This document shows positions 1-5,279 of a stretch of DNA of 5,279 nt, piece by piece. The notes under the pieces are model-generated. The model was not told the DNA's origin. It saw only the letters and a list, made by a program, of their open reading frames with translations, and did no database searches. The position numbers and the translations under genes are program-made. The stretch is from the NCBI GenBank assembly GCA_017428285.1, contig JAFRRE010000014.1, positions 1-5,279 of the forward strand. Reading direction: 5' to 3'. Source of the stretch: Bacteroidales bacterium. GTDB lineage: Bacteria > Bacteroidota > Bacteroidia > Bacteroidales > F082. How positions within the stretch are numbered: position 1 is the first letter of the stretch; every line of letters starts with the position of its first letter.

Positions 1-1205
1 CCAGTGTAGTTGTGGTTTTCGTTAGTGCCGTCGCAATAATACAACCCGCCCGAAGTCACCACGTCTATTGTGCCGCCCGTTATGGTCATCACGCCATCGC
101 ATTTCATGCCTTTGCCGCCCGAACCAGTGGCCGTGACAGAAACCGTCCCTCCGCTGATGTTCAAGTTGCCGTCGGCACTCAAGCCGCAAGCCGCCTTGGT
201 CTCAAGGTCGTCCTCGTCCCAGGTGCCGTTGCCGCTCATCGTGGCGTTGATGGAAGCCTCGCCTGAGACATAGATGTCGCCTGCACTCTTGATGCCTTTG
301 GCTGCAAGCGCCGAACAGTTGATGGTGATGGTGCCGCCTTCGATATAGATGTTGCCCGAGTCCTCGTCCTCATGGTCGGTGGTCATGCCGGTCGAGGTGT
401 CGCCGTCGAGGTCGGCTTGGATGCCGTCGTCGCCAGTGCCGCTGATGCTGACGGTGCCGCTTTCCATCAGGAAATACTCGTTGCACGAGATGCCGTCGCC
501 CACCGCCGAGGTCACGTTGATGGTGGCGTTCTTGATGCTCACATATTCTCCCGCCTTGATGCCGTGCTTCACGTTGCCCACGACGTTGAGTGTGCCATAC
601 TGCTTGAACTCGGCATGGCCTTTCACATAGAGGCAACCCTTTTGCGAGCCGCTTGCCGCATCGACGAGCGTGTTTGTAGTGCCCGTGATAACTTTCACGT
701 TGATGCGTTTTCCGTTTTGGATGTGGACGGCTGCTCCGCTATACACGGGTATCGCATTGGTTAGCGTAAGTCCGTTCAGTTCGACTGTGGCCTTGTAAGA
801 GCCTGACATATAGAACTCGCCATCGCTTGTGGTGCCCGAAAGCGTGTAAGTGATTTCTTGCGCGAGGTCGTCGCTTTGCGCTATCGAGACATGCGCCCCG
901 TTTTGCGAGACGGTCAGGTATTGGGCAATGTTGCCCGCCACGGCAATCGTTGCAGAAGTGCCATTGTAGACGATGGCTACCGCATTGTCAGTCACCTCAG
1001 TAGCATCGACATACATGCCGTCGATGTCGCCTAAGGCAAAGGTTTTGTTGATGATGGTCAGCGAGTCGCCGTCATAAAAGGTCATGTCGCCCGTTTGTGT
1101 TGACGGGAACTGGTAGGTCACATTGCCCACTTTCACGTTCAACGTCTGTGCATTGGCGGCCATTGCCAGCGCGATTGCCGCTATAATTAATAATGTACGT
1201 CTCAT
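1..1205 (-). CDS. Secreted Cthe_2159-like carbohydrate-binding beta-helix protein (C-terminus outside window)
   Basis: The reading frame is open from an ATG at 1205-1203 to the left edge, giving 401 codons with no stop, so the C-terminus is missing. Residues 1-19 form a signal peptide (MRRTLLIIAAIALAMAANA, then Q), so the product is exported. Residues about 21-115 are a beta-rich region I cannot assign. From about residue 120 onward short beta strands alternate with a recurring glycine turn: HGIKAG 214-219, GDGISC 236-241, DDGIQAD 259-265, AKGIKS 302-307, CGLSADG 340-346 and GKGMKCDG 364-371, with 'GGTI/GGTV' strand starts between them. This is the pattern of the Cthe_2159 carbohydrate-binding family (Pfam Cthe_2159), a parallel beta-helix related to pectate lyases and known to bind cellulose and polygalacturonate. 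Aspartate-rich inserts at 265-284 and 328-334 could bind calcium. The start overlaps the upstream gene's stop as ATGA, so translation is probably coupled. Family assignment is fairly sure; the ligand is unknown. Confidence 0.8.
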   Translation of the reverse strand, partial: MRRTLLIIAAIALAMAANAQTLNVKVGNVTYQFPSTQTGDMTFYDGDSLTIINKTFALGDIDGMYVDATEVTDNAVAIVYNGTSATIAVAGNIAQYLTVSQNGAHVSIAQSDDLAQEITYTLSGTTSDGEFYMSGSYKATVELNGLTLTNAIPVYSGAAVHIQNGKRINVKVITGTTNTLVDAASGSQKGCLYVKGHAEFKQYGTLNVVGNVKHGIKAGEYVSIKNATINVTSAVGDGISCNEYFLMESGTVSISGTGDDGIQADLDGDTSTGMTTDHEDEDSGNIYIEGGTITINCSALAAKGIKSAGDIYVSGEASINATMSGNGTWDEDDLETKAACGLSADGNLNISGGTVSVTATGSGGKGMKCDGVMTITGGTIDVVTSGGLYYCDGTNENHNYT

Positions 1206-1600
1206 CTCACTACGATTTTAATGGTGGCCGACTTCGATTTCAGCAAATAAATGCCGGTTTTCAGATGGGTGGTGGCTTCTTGCGCGTTGGCGAATTTCCC
1301 CAGATGGGCACCCGTCACGGCGAAAACGTCAACTTCGCCTCCGTCGGGCGAAAACATCTCCTCAACGCCTGTCACGCTTTCAGAGAAGAACATTTTGCTC
1401 AATTCCGAAAGGGCAAAGGTTTGCGACTCCTCGCCATTGGTGGCGACCAAGTTGCTGCCACTGACGTTGATGGTCAGCGACTCGACGGCCATGGCGTGTA
1501 CGATTCCGTCCGTGGTCTGGAAAATCAGGTACGGATAATCGTAAGCCCGCGCAGCAAGCGAGGCCACGATGATGAATAATGTCAATAATGCTTTTTTCAT
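1202..1600 (-). CDS. Small secreted protein with type IX-like C-terminal sorting region
   Basis: A 132-residue protein starting at an ATG at 1600-1598. Residues 1-19 are a signal peptide (MKKALLTLFIIVASLAARA, then YDYP). Residues 20-75 form a short beta-rich module running from YLIFQTTDG through LTINVSGSNLVATNG to LSKMFFSE, a style common in small surface proteins of Prevotella and Bacteroides. Residues about 86-132 resemble a Por/type IX secretion C-terminal domain: GEVDVFAVTGAHLGKF, then LKTGIYLLKSKSATIKIVVR at the very end, matching the family's 'G-x-Y' turn and basic hydrophobic last strand. The protein is therefore probably carried over the outer membrane or anchored at the surface, but there is little besides these modules, so its own job is unknown. 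It is the first gene of the unit. Its TGA overlaps the next ATG by four bases, and a promoter lies about 38 bases upstream. The CTD assignment is by eye and could be a plain beta module. Confidence 0.8.
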   Translation of the reverse strand: MKKALLTLFIIVASLAARAYDYPYLIFQTTDGIVHAMAVESLTINVSGSNLVATNGEESQTFALSELSKMFFSESVTGVEEMFSPDGGEVDVFAVTGAHLGKFANAQEATTHLKTGIYLLKSKSATIKIVVR

Positions 1601-1637
1601 TTGGTTGTAGTTTTGTGAATTTTATATGAAAATTGTG

Positions 1638-1645
1638 CAAAAATA
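1638..1645 (-). promoter_or_regulatory. Bacteroidetes -7 box for the secreted-protein operon
   Basis: Read on the minus strand this is TATTTTTG, a full match to the Bacteroidetes -7 consensus TAnnTTTG. The expected transcription start is near 1631, leaving a leader of about 30 bases before the ATG at 1600. I find no exact TTTG -33 box at the expected distance (around 1664), so the promoter may depend on an activator. Confidence 0.55.
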
Positions 1646-1713
1646 TAATCATGCGTAAAGGTGAACATTAACACATTGGCTACAATATTTGGCAAAAAAT
1701 CCGATTACATTGA

Positions 1714-1741
1714 TTTGTATTGAAAGAAATCAGTATTTTTG
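1714..1741 (+). promoter_or_regulatory. Bacteroidetes -33/-7 promoter of the AraC-type gene
   Basis: TTTG at 1714-1717 and TATTTTTG at 1734-1741 match the -33 (TTTG) and -7 (TAnnTTTG) elements, 16 bases apart, slightly shorter than the usual spacing. The -7 box ends only four bases before the ATG at 1746. The predicted transcription start (about seven bases after the box) therefore falls on or next to the start codon, suggesting a very short or absent leader. Confidence 0.6.
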
Positions 1742-1745
1742 CCAC

Positions 1746-2597
1746 ATGAAAGATCAACGATCAGAGCCTCATCCATTGTTATCCAATCTTCAAAAGATCA
1801 AGGATGAAGGCATCGTAGTACTTGATGATGTCAGGGGATTGCCCACTGGCGACAAACCGTTTGTATCACCCGATTATGTCATCTGTATTGGCCATAGGGG
1901 ACACATTCAACTCATGTACGATGACCAATCCGACTATTCAGAGAAACACACTGTGGGCGTGATTTTCCCCAACCATCGTCTTTGTATGGTGAATAAAACC
2001 GATGACTACCTTGCCACCCTGATCGTTGTTGATGCCTCGATACTGGATGATCCCATTCTACAAATCATCAATCAGATGCGTTATCGCTATGAGTTGCATC
2101 CCTGCGTGAAACTCGATAGTCATGAATACAGGATGATAACGGATGTGGTGGAGGGGATGCGTGAAATCAAGCGCCTCGAACTCCCTGATAAACGGATGTT
2201 GATGACCCGTTTGCTGGAATTCTTACTGCGTTTGCTCAGCCAATACCGCAAAAGCAAACTGCATGAGACCAATGCCAATAAGCGTGTCAGCGCGCAGCTC
2301 CATTCCGATTTGGCTCAATATTTTCGCAAACACCATGATGTGGGATTTTATGCAGAACGAGCTTGTCTAACACCTAAGTACTTCAGTGCAGTTGTCAAGC
2401 AGGAAACGGGCCACAGTGCTGCCTATTGGATTCGCGTCAAAATTATCGCCGAGGCTAAGATGCTACTGCATATACGTAACGACCTCTCCGTACAGGCTAT
2501 TGCCGACATGCTGGGTTTTGGCGAGCAGTCTACTTTCAGTCGCTATTTCAAGAATGAAACAGGTATGTCGCCTACTGAATTCCGAGAGTTGGATTGA
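1746..2597 (+). CDS. AraC/XylS-family transcriptional regulator
   Basis: A 283-residue cytoplasmic DNA-binding protein, a normal size for the family. Residues about 20-170 are the variable N-terminal domain, cupin-like in style (GIVVLDDVRGLP, then YVICIGHRGHIQLMYDD), which should sense a ligand or mediate dimerisation; I cannot name the ligand. Residues about 185-283 are the conserved AraC domain with two helix-turn-helix units: the first at 199-222 (ERACLTPKYFSAVVKQETG), the second at 257-280 (IADMLGFGEQSTFSRYFK followed by ETGMSPTEFR), joined by the linker helix AYWIRVKIIAEAKMLL (226-241). The ATG at 1746 was chosen because the regulator-like sequence begins soon after it. An upstream TTG at 1689 would add 19 residues but would place the promoter inside the coding region. 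It is divergent from the secreted-protein operon, so local control of that operon is plausible but unproven. No signal peptide or membrane segment is seen. Confidence 0.9.
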   Translation: MKDQRSEPHPLLSNLQKIKDEGIVVLDDVRGLPTGDKPFVSPDYVICIGHRGHIQLMYDDQSDYSEKHTVGVIFPNHRLCMVNKTDDYLATLIVVDASILDDPILQIINQMRYRYELHPCVKLDSHEYRMITDVVEGMREIKRLELPDKRMLMTRLLEFLLRLLSQYRKSKLHETNANKRVSAQLHSDLAQYFRKHHDVGFYAERACLTPKYFSAVVKQETGHSAAYWIRVKIIAEAKMLLHIRNDLSVQAIADMLGFGEQSTFSRYFKNETGMSPTEFRELD

Positions 2598-2640
2598 ACA
2601 TCGGGACATGGTAGTACGAATTATTGAAGGTATTTCCTGA

Positions 2641-3708
2641 CTAGAACTTACGGCCGGTTTTTTTAAGCAACCGTTTTACTTGGCGGTATCGTTTATTCAA
2701 CCAATTGTCAATCAAAAGATCCTCTATTTCTGGTACATTCAAATCCACTTTTTTGCGTCTCTTTGCGAGAGAGAACCGGAGATAGGCTCCAATATGGCGC
2801 CGTTTCTTTTCATGATAGATATTGTCGAATGGGATAAGCACCGCTGTGTCCTCGATATTGTCCATCAAAGTGTTGACTGCCGTTCCAAACATAAGCATAT
2901 GGGAAGTGACGGAGATATACGCAGTAAAATTTGGAGGAATATGTACATTCCTCATTTTAGCTGCAGCCTTCAGCAGTTTATAGTCATCCATCGGGTCAGC
3001 CTTGTTTACGACCAAATCCATCAACTCGGGATCGGAATTAGGCATGAGCGCCTGGTCGTCCCATGGGCGGACAAGTTCGTCTTTGTCGCCAAAATGCTTC
3101 CATAGAAAATGGTAGAGCAGGTCTCTAGTGATATGGTCGTAGGAAGGATAAACGGTTATTTTTCCGAAGTAATAGAGCAGATTAGGGTTCTTCATGATAA
3201 TGGCCACAAGACCATCCCACAAATTGTCCATGGCAAAAATGGACTTTGCACCATGCTTCGAACTTTGGTATTCAGGAGCCACGAAATTGCGGCCAAGCTC
3301 TATGACATGTGGCAGATATTCATCGATAAACCTCTGGGAAAAACGGAACTGATGGGAACTCGCCAAGATGGGTTGGCCATTCTCGTCGATAACGGCATCT
3401 GAGCCAAAGATGAAACGATATCCACCAATGATAGCCTCGTTGTCGGGGTCCCACACAATCAATTGCTTGTATGAATTCTCCATCTTGTCGTACTCATCAA
3501 GATCCAGGGCGTTTCCTGTAGCGCCTCCTGCATCACGGAAGGTCAATTCGCGCAGCCTTCCGATTTCCGTAACCACATTGGGGGAATCTTGCCAGGTAAC
3601 GATATATAGCTCGTTGTGCCCTTTGTTTGTGTCTTCCAGTTTTTTGGATTTGGTTAGTTCCGCTTTAAGCAGTTCAACAGGAACAGGATCAATGATTTTT
3701 GTACTCAT
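2641..3708 (-). CDS. glsB: GNAT/OlsB-like N-acyltransferase, probable glycine lipid synthesis enzyme GlsB
   Basis: A 355-residue cytoplasmic or membrane-associated protein of the OlsB-like acyltransferase branch of the GNAT fold (often annotated 'hemolysin-like'). Family signatures are IGRLRELTFRDAGGATG (49-65), a central strand pair ending IVWDPDNEAIIGGYRFI (84-100), and ELGRNFVAPEYQ (137-148), which is close to the 'ELGRsFV.PeYq' hallmark of the group. The C-terminal part (about 250-308) carries the usual final strands (FTAYISVTSHMLMFGTAVN) and the tail is strongly basic (KRRKK 317-320 region and the last 20 residues), as expected for contact with acidic phospholipid. In Bacteroides thetaiotaomicron, GlsB attaches a 3-hydroxyacyl chain to the amino group of glycine. 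It starts 13 bases after the stop of the PlsC-like gene, so they form an operon. Its stop faces the regulator's stop across 43 bases. An ornithine or other amino acid acceptor cannot be excluded. Confidence 0.8.
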   Translation of the reverse strand: MSTKIIDPVPVELLKAELTKSKKLEDTNKGHNELYIVTWQDSPNVVTEIGRLRELTFRDAGGATGNALDLDEYDKMENSYKQLIVWDPDNEAIIGGYRFIFGSDAVIDENGQPILASSHQFRFSQRFIDEYLPHVIELGRNFVAPEYQSSKHGAKSIFAMDNLWDGLVAIIMKNPNLLYYFGKITVYPSYDHITRDLLYHFLWKHFGDKDELVRPWDDQALMPNSDPELMDLVVNKADPMDDYKLLKAAAKMRNVHIPPNFTAYISVTSHMLMFGTAVNTLMDNIEDTAVLIPFDNIYHEKKRRHIGAYLRFSLAKRRKKVDLNVPEIEDLLIDNWLNKRYRQVKRLLKKTGRKF

Positions 3709-3721
3709 AATGATAAGATTT

Positions 3722-4579
3722 TCAATCGATAGAAGAAGGCCAGGGATTAGATACTATGCCGGCCATATCAAGCATGGTTTGGTGAGCAAGATCGCGCATC
3801 CGCGCCGTCTCTTCTTTTCGGGGTGTGTTTGTGTTGGGTAGGATAGGGTCGCCCACATGGATGGTAATCAAAGGTTCGTCTTTGCTGAATAGCTTTCGCC
3901 ATCCTGTGCGAGGCCTGAATGAGATCATCATGGGAATCACTGGGAGCGAATGCCGATATGCCATATTGAAAGCACCTATTTTGAAAGGACGCAACGGGGC
4001 ATAGAATTTCCAGCTGCAGCTTTCAGGAAAGATGTGAATCCACTGGTGGTTGGCGCACAATTCAGCCATGGCCTCATCGAACGCTTTCAGCCCGCTGCGC
4101 TCTTCGGGGATGGCTATGCCTCCCACGGCTTTCATGACAAAACCATCTTTGCCTCTGAAAGGTTGGGCATACATGGGGATCCATGCCTTCCTGAAACGCA
4201 TCGCCTGCATGACGCTAATCATATCCCAACGATAGACATGGTTGCACACCGTCATCACGCCATGGTCAAAAAGTTTTCGGTTTTGGCGTATTTTCTCGCG
4301 GCCTTCGATTTTGAGGCCATATCGGATTCGGTTCAAAATGAAAGCAAGCGTCCATGCTACAAAATACATGAACGAATTCACTATTTTGAACCTCAAGGAT
4401 TTGTCAAGATAGGTGTAGGTCCCGTCGAAACGAATGTCCTTGAGCTCTCCGCGTATAGGAGCCATCTTCGTGAAGGGATTGTCGGCCGAAAACTCCTCAA
4501 CGGGTTCAGGGACATAAACATCCTCCCTCACCTTGAAGTTTCGGTATGCTGGACCGTATGATGAATAGTCTTTTGTCAT
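3722..4579 (-). CDS. glsA: PlsC-like 1-acyl lipid O-acyltransferase, probable GlsA
   Basis: A 285-residue acyltransferase of the PlsC/LPLAT fold, start ATG at 4579-4577. A hydrophobic segment at about 69-82 (SFMYFVAWTLAFIL) probably anchors it to the inner membrane. Acyltransferase motifs appear in order: block I NHVYRWD with the catalytic H114 and D119 (HX4D); block II FRGKDGFVMKAVGGIAIP (141-158); block III FPESCSW (184-190), replacing the common FPEGTR; and block IV LPVIPMMI (212-219). Acidic and proline-rich residues 1-60 precede the fold. In the glycine lipid pathway of Bacteroides, GlsA esterifies the 3-hydroxy group of the N-acyl chain made by GlsB. The adjacent GNAT gene 13 bases downstream supports this role over general phosphatidic acid synthesis. 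A -7 promoter box lies about 40 bases upstream. Substrate is inferred from context; a generic 1-acyl-glycerol-3-phosphate acyltransferase is the alternative. Confidence 0.8.
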   Translation of the reverse strand: MTKDYSSYGPAYRNFKVREDVYVPEPVEEFSADNPFTKMAPIRGELKDIRFDGTYTYLDKSLRFKIVNSFMYFVAWTLAFILNRIRYGLKIEGREKIRQNRKLFDHGVMTVCNHVYRWDMISVMQAMRFRKAWIPMYAQPFRGKDGFVMKAVGGIAIPEERSGLKAFDEAMAELCANHQWIHIFPESCSWKFYAPLRPFKIGAFNMAYRHSLPVIPMMISFRPRTGWRKLFSKDEPLITIHVGDPILPNTNTPRKEETARMRDLAHQTMLDMAGIVSNPWPSSID

Positions 4580-4617
4580 GACATGTATCTATTTCAAAAC
4601 AACCGCGATGAAAGATG

Positions 4618-4625
4618 CAAAATTA
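4618..4625 (-). promoter_or_regulatory. Bacteroidetes -7 box for the acyltransferase operon
   Basis: Read on the minus strand this is TAATTTTG, a full match to TAnnTTTG. Transcription should begin near 4611, giving a leader of about 31 bases before the ATG at 4579. The upstream stretch 4626-4656 is very AT-rich and I see no exact TTTG at the -33 position. Confidence 0.55.
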
Positions 4626-4648
4626 GTATTTTTCTTTTTTAATAATTA

Positions 4649-4668
4649 CTATTTTTAGTCAATAGACT
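4649..4668. repeat. Small overlapping inverted repeats upstream of the acyltransferase operon
   Basis: CTATT (4649-4653) pairs with AATAG (4661-4665), and AGTC (4657-4660) pairs with GACT (4665-4668); the two pairings share bases and exclude each other. There is no following T-run on either strand, so this is not a convincing terminator. It sits about 40 bases upstream of the predicted start of the glsA unit, a place where an operator could lie, but stems of four or five base pairs in AT-rich DNA can be chance. Confidence 0.25.
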
Positions 4669-4718
4669 TTACAATCTGATTTACAAATTTCTAATTGGGG
4701 TTGCCGATGCGAGTGCAT

Positions 4719-5279
4719 TTATTTGCCTACTGCCCTAGATAAAACAAGATTCGCCAAGCAAACAGCGTATTCCGTTTCGGAGTCTTTTGGACGCCAAGCC
4801 AAGGTATAGCTTACTTTTGCGCTAGTCACTTCGTAGCCTTTGTCAGTCCAAGCCCTTATTTTGTCTTTTCCTGCCGTAGACAATGCGACCACACTAATGC
4901 TTTGCTCATTATACAAATAATCATCCTTGTATTGTAGACCATCACCACTTCTGAGGCATAGCACGGTCTCCTTGCGACCTTTGAAGTAGTCGAGCCAAAT
5001 GTCATGCATGTTTAGTGCTATCGAAATCGATGAATATTCAGTAGGCGGATTGGTTATAAGATAGAGGTTTCGCTTTGCACGGGTGAGTCCCACATAATAG
5101 GCTCGCATATCTTCAACTTGTCTTCCATCAGGAACCGAAGACATGAGATAAACGGTATCAAACTCGCGACCTTTCGCCTTATGGATGGTGCTCACAAAGA
5201 CGGATTTGCCATCGGAAGCAATGAAATCCTCTATATCCGACTCGATAATAAACTCACGCAAATCACTACGATAATAGAC
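4719..5279 (-). CDS. C-terminal end of a UvrD-like superfamily 1 DNA helicase (N-terminus outside window)
   Basis: The frame is open from the right edge to a TAA at 4721-4719, giving 186 residues of a longer protein; the first in-window codon is GTC, and a TTG at 5261-5259 is only an internal leucine codon. Helicase motif V is VSTIHKAKGREFDTVYLM (29-46) and motif VI is RAYYVGLTRAKRNLYL (59-74), with the arginine of LTRAK as the likely arginine finger. These are the UvrD C-terminal (domain 2A) signatures that couple ATP hydrolysis to movement on DNA. About 110 further residues follow, including DIWLDYFKGRKETVLCLRSGDGL (split here as two runs, 93-103 and 104-115) and a final beta-rich region. 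From memory, a similar tail ends the long RecQ-plus-UvrD fused helicases of Bacteroides, so this may be one; the missing N-terminus leaves that open. No terminator is clear in the 139 bases after the stop. Confidence 0.8.
   Translation of the reverse strand, partial: VYYRSDLREFIIESDIEDFIASDGKSVFVSTIHKAKGREFDTVYLMSSVPDGRQVEDMRAYYVGLTRAKRNLYLITNPPTEYSSISIALNMHDIWLDYFKGRKETVLCLRSGDGLQYKDDYLYNEQSISVVALSTAGKDKIRAWTDKGYEVTSAKVSYTLAWRPKDSETEYAVCLANLVLSRAVGK

Larger units (their letters stand above)
1601..1745. promoter_or_regulatory. Divergent intergenic region between secreted-protein operon and AraC-type gene
   Basis: This AT-rich spacer of 145 bases holds the start regions of two units transcribed away from each other. 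It contains one Bacteroidetes-type -7 box for each direction. The hexamer ACATTG occurs at 1673-1678 and 1707-1712, with a near copy ACATTA at 1665-1670; TTGGC occurs at 1676-1680 and 1689-1693. Such short direct repeats could be half-sites for the neighbouring AraC-type protein, but they are short enough to be chance. No RNA gene or hairpin terminator is visible. Confidence 0.6.

Noticed and set aside
12..764. Several open frames of 67-130 codons on the plus strand and one on the minus strand within the beta-helix gene
   Set aside because: They lie inside a continuous minus-strand frame with a signal peptide and clear beta-helix repeats; their sequences are low-complexity shadows with no domain.
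1689..1745. An upstream TTG start that would add 19 residues to the AraC-type protein
   Set aside because: It would place both promoter elements inside the coding region, and the added residues do not look like the family's N-terminus; the ATG at 1746 is better.
2598..2640. A possible bidirectional terminator between the convergent regulator and glsB genes
   Set aside because: I found no stem of useful length followed by a T-run on either strand in these 43 bases.
3950..4561. A 203-codon plus-strand open frame opposite the PlsC-like gene
   Set aside because: The minus strand carries all four acyltransferase motifs in order; the plus-strand product has no recognisable feature and no promoter.
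4580..4718. A small RNA or attenuator between the helicase and glsA genes
   Set aside because: The region is AT-rich with only 4-5 base pair stems, and the -7 box at 4618-4625 explains its role as an ordinary promoter spacer.
5259..5261. TTG as the start codon of the helicase fragment
   Set aside because: The frame continues open to the right edge, and a UvrD motor cannot begin just before motif V; the codon is internal.

Overview
The window looks like ordinary chromosomal DNA from a Bacteroidales bacterium, most likely Prevotella-like. The evidence is Bacteroidetes-type promoters (TAnnTTTG -7 boxes) before three transcription units, no clear Shine-Dalgarno sequences, a small secreted protein with a type IX-like C-terminal sorting region, and a glycine/aminolipid acyltransferase pair of the Bacteroides GlsA/GlsB kind. 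The genus is inferred from protein style; no marker gene is present.

Layout. (1) Positions 1-1600, minus strand: a two-gene unit for exported proteins. A 132-residue secreted protein comes first. It overlaps by 4 bases (ATGA) with a secreted beta-helix protein of the Cthe_2159 carbohydrate-binding type, whose C-terminus lies beyond the left edge. (2) Positions 1601-1745: a divergent intergenic region with one promoter facing each way. (3) Positions 1746-2597, plus strand: an AraC/XylS-family regulator whose -7 box lies so close to its ATG that the mRNA may be leaderless. (4) Positions 2641-4579, minus strand, convergent with the regulator: a two-gene lipid unit, a PlsC-like O-acyltransferase (glsA type) followed after 13 bases by a GNAT/OlsB-like N-acyltransferase (glsB type). 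Together they are expected to make a diacylated glycine (or related amino acid) lipid of the membrane. (5) Positions 4719-5279, minus strand: the C-terminal end of a superfamily 1 UvrD-like helicase whose N-terminus lies beyond the right edge.

The lipid pair works as a pathway: GlsB puts a 3-hydroxy fatty acid on the amino acid nitrogen and GlsA esterifies that hydroxyl with a second fatty acid. The two exported proteins are probably co-translated and act at the cell surface, possibly under the divergent AraC regulator. The helicase is unrelated housekeeping or accessory DNA metabolism. I found no RNA genes, mobile elements, CRISPR arrays or strong terminators, and no convincing undescribed system. 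The best leads are the coupled surface-protein pair with its divergent regulator, and the possible leaderless start of that regulator.
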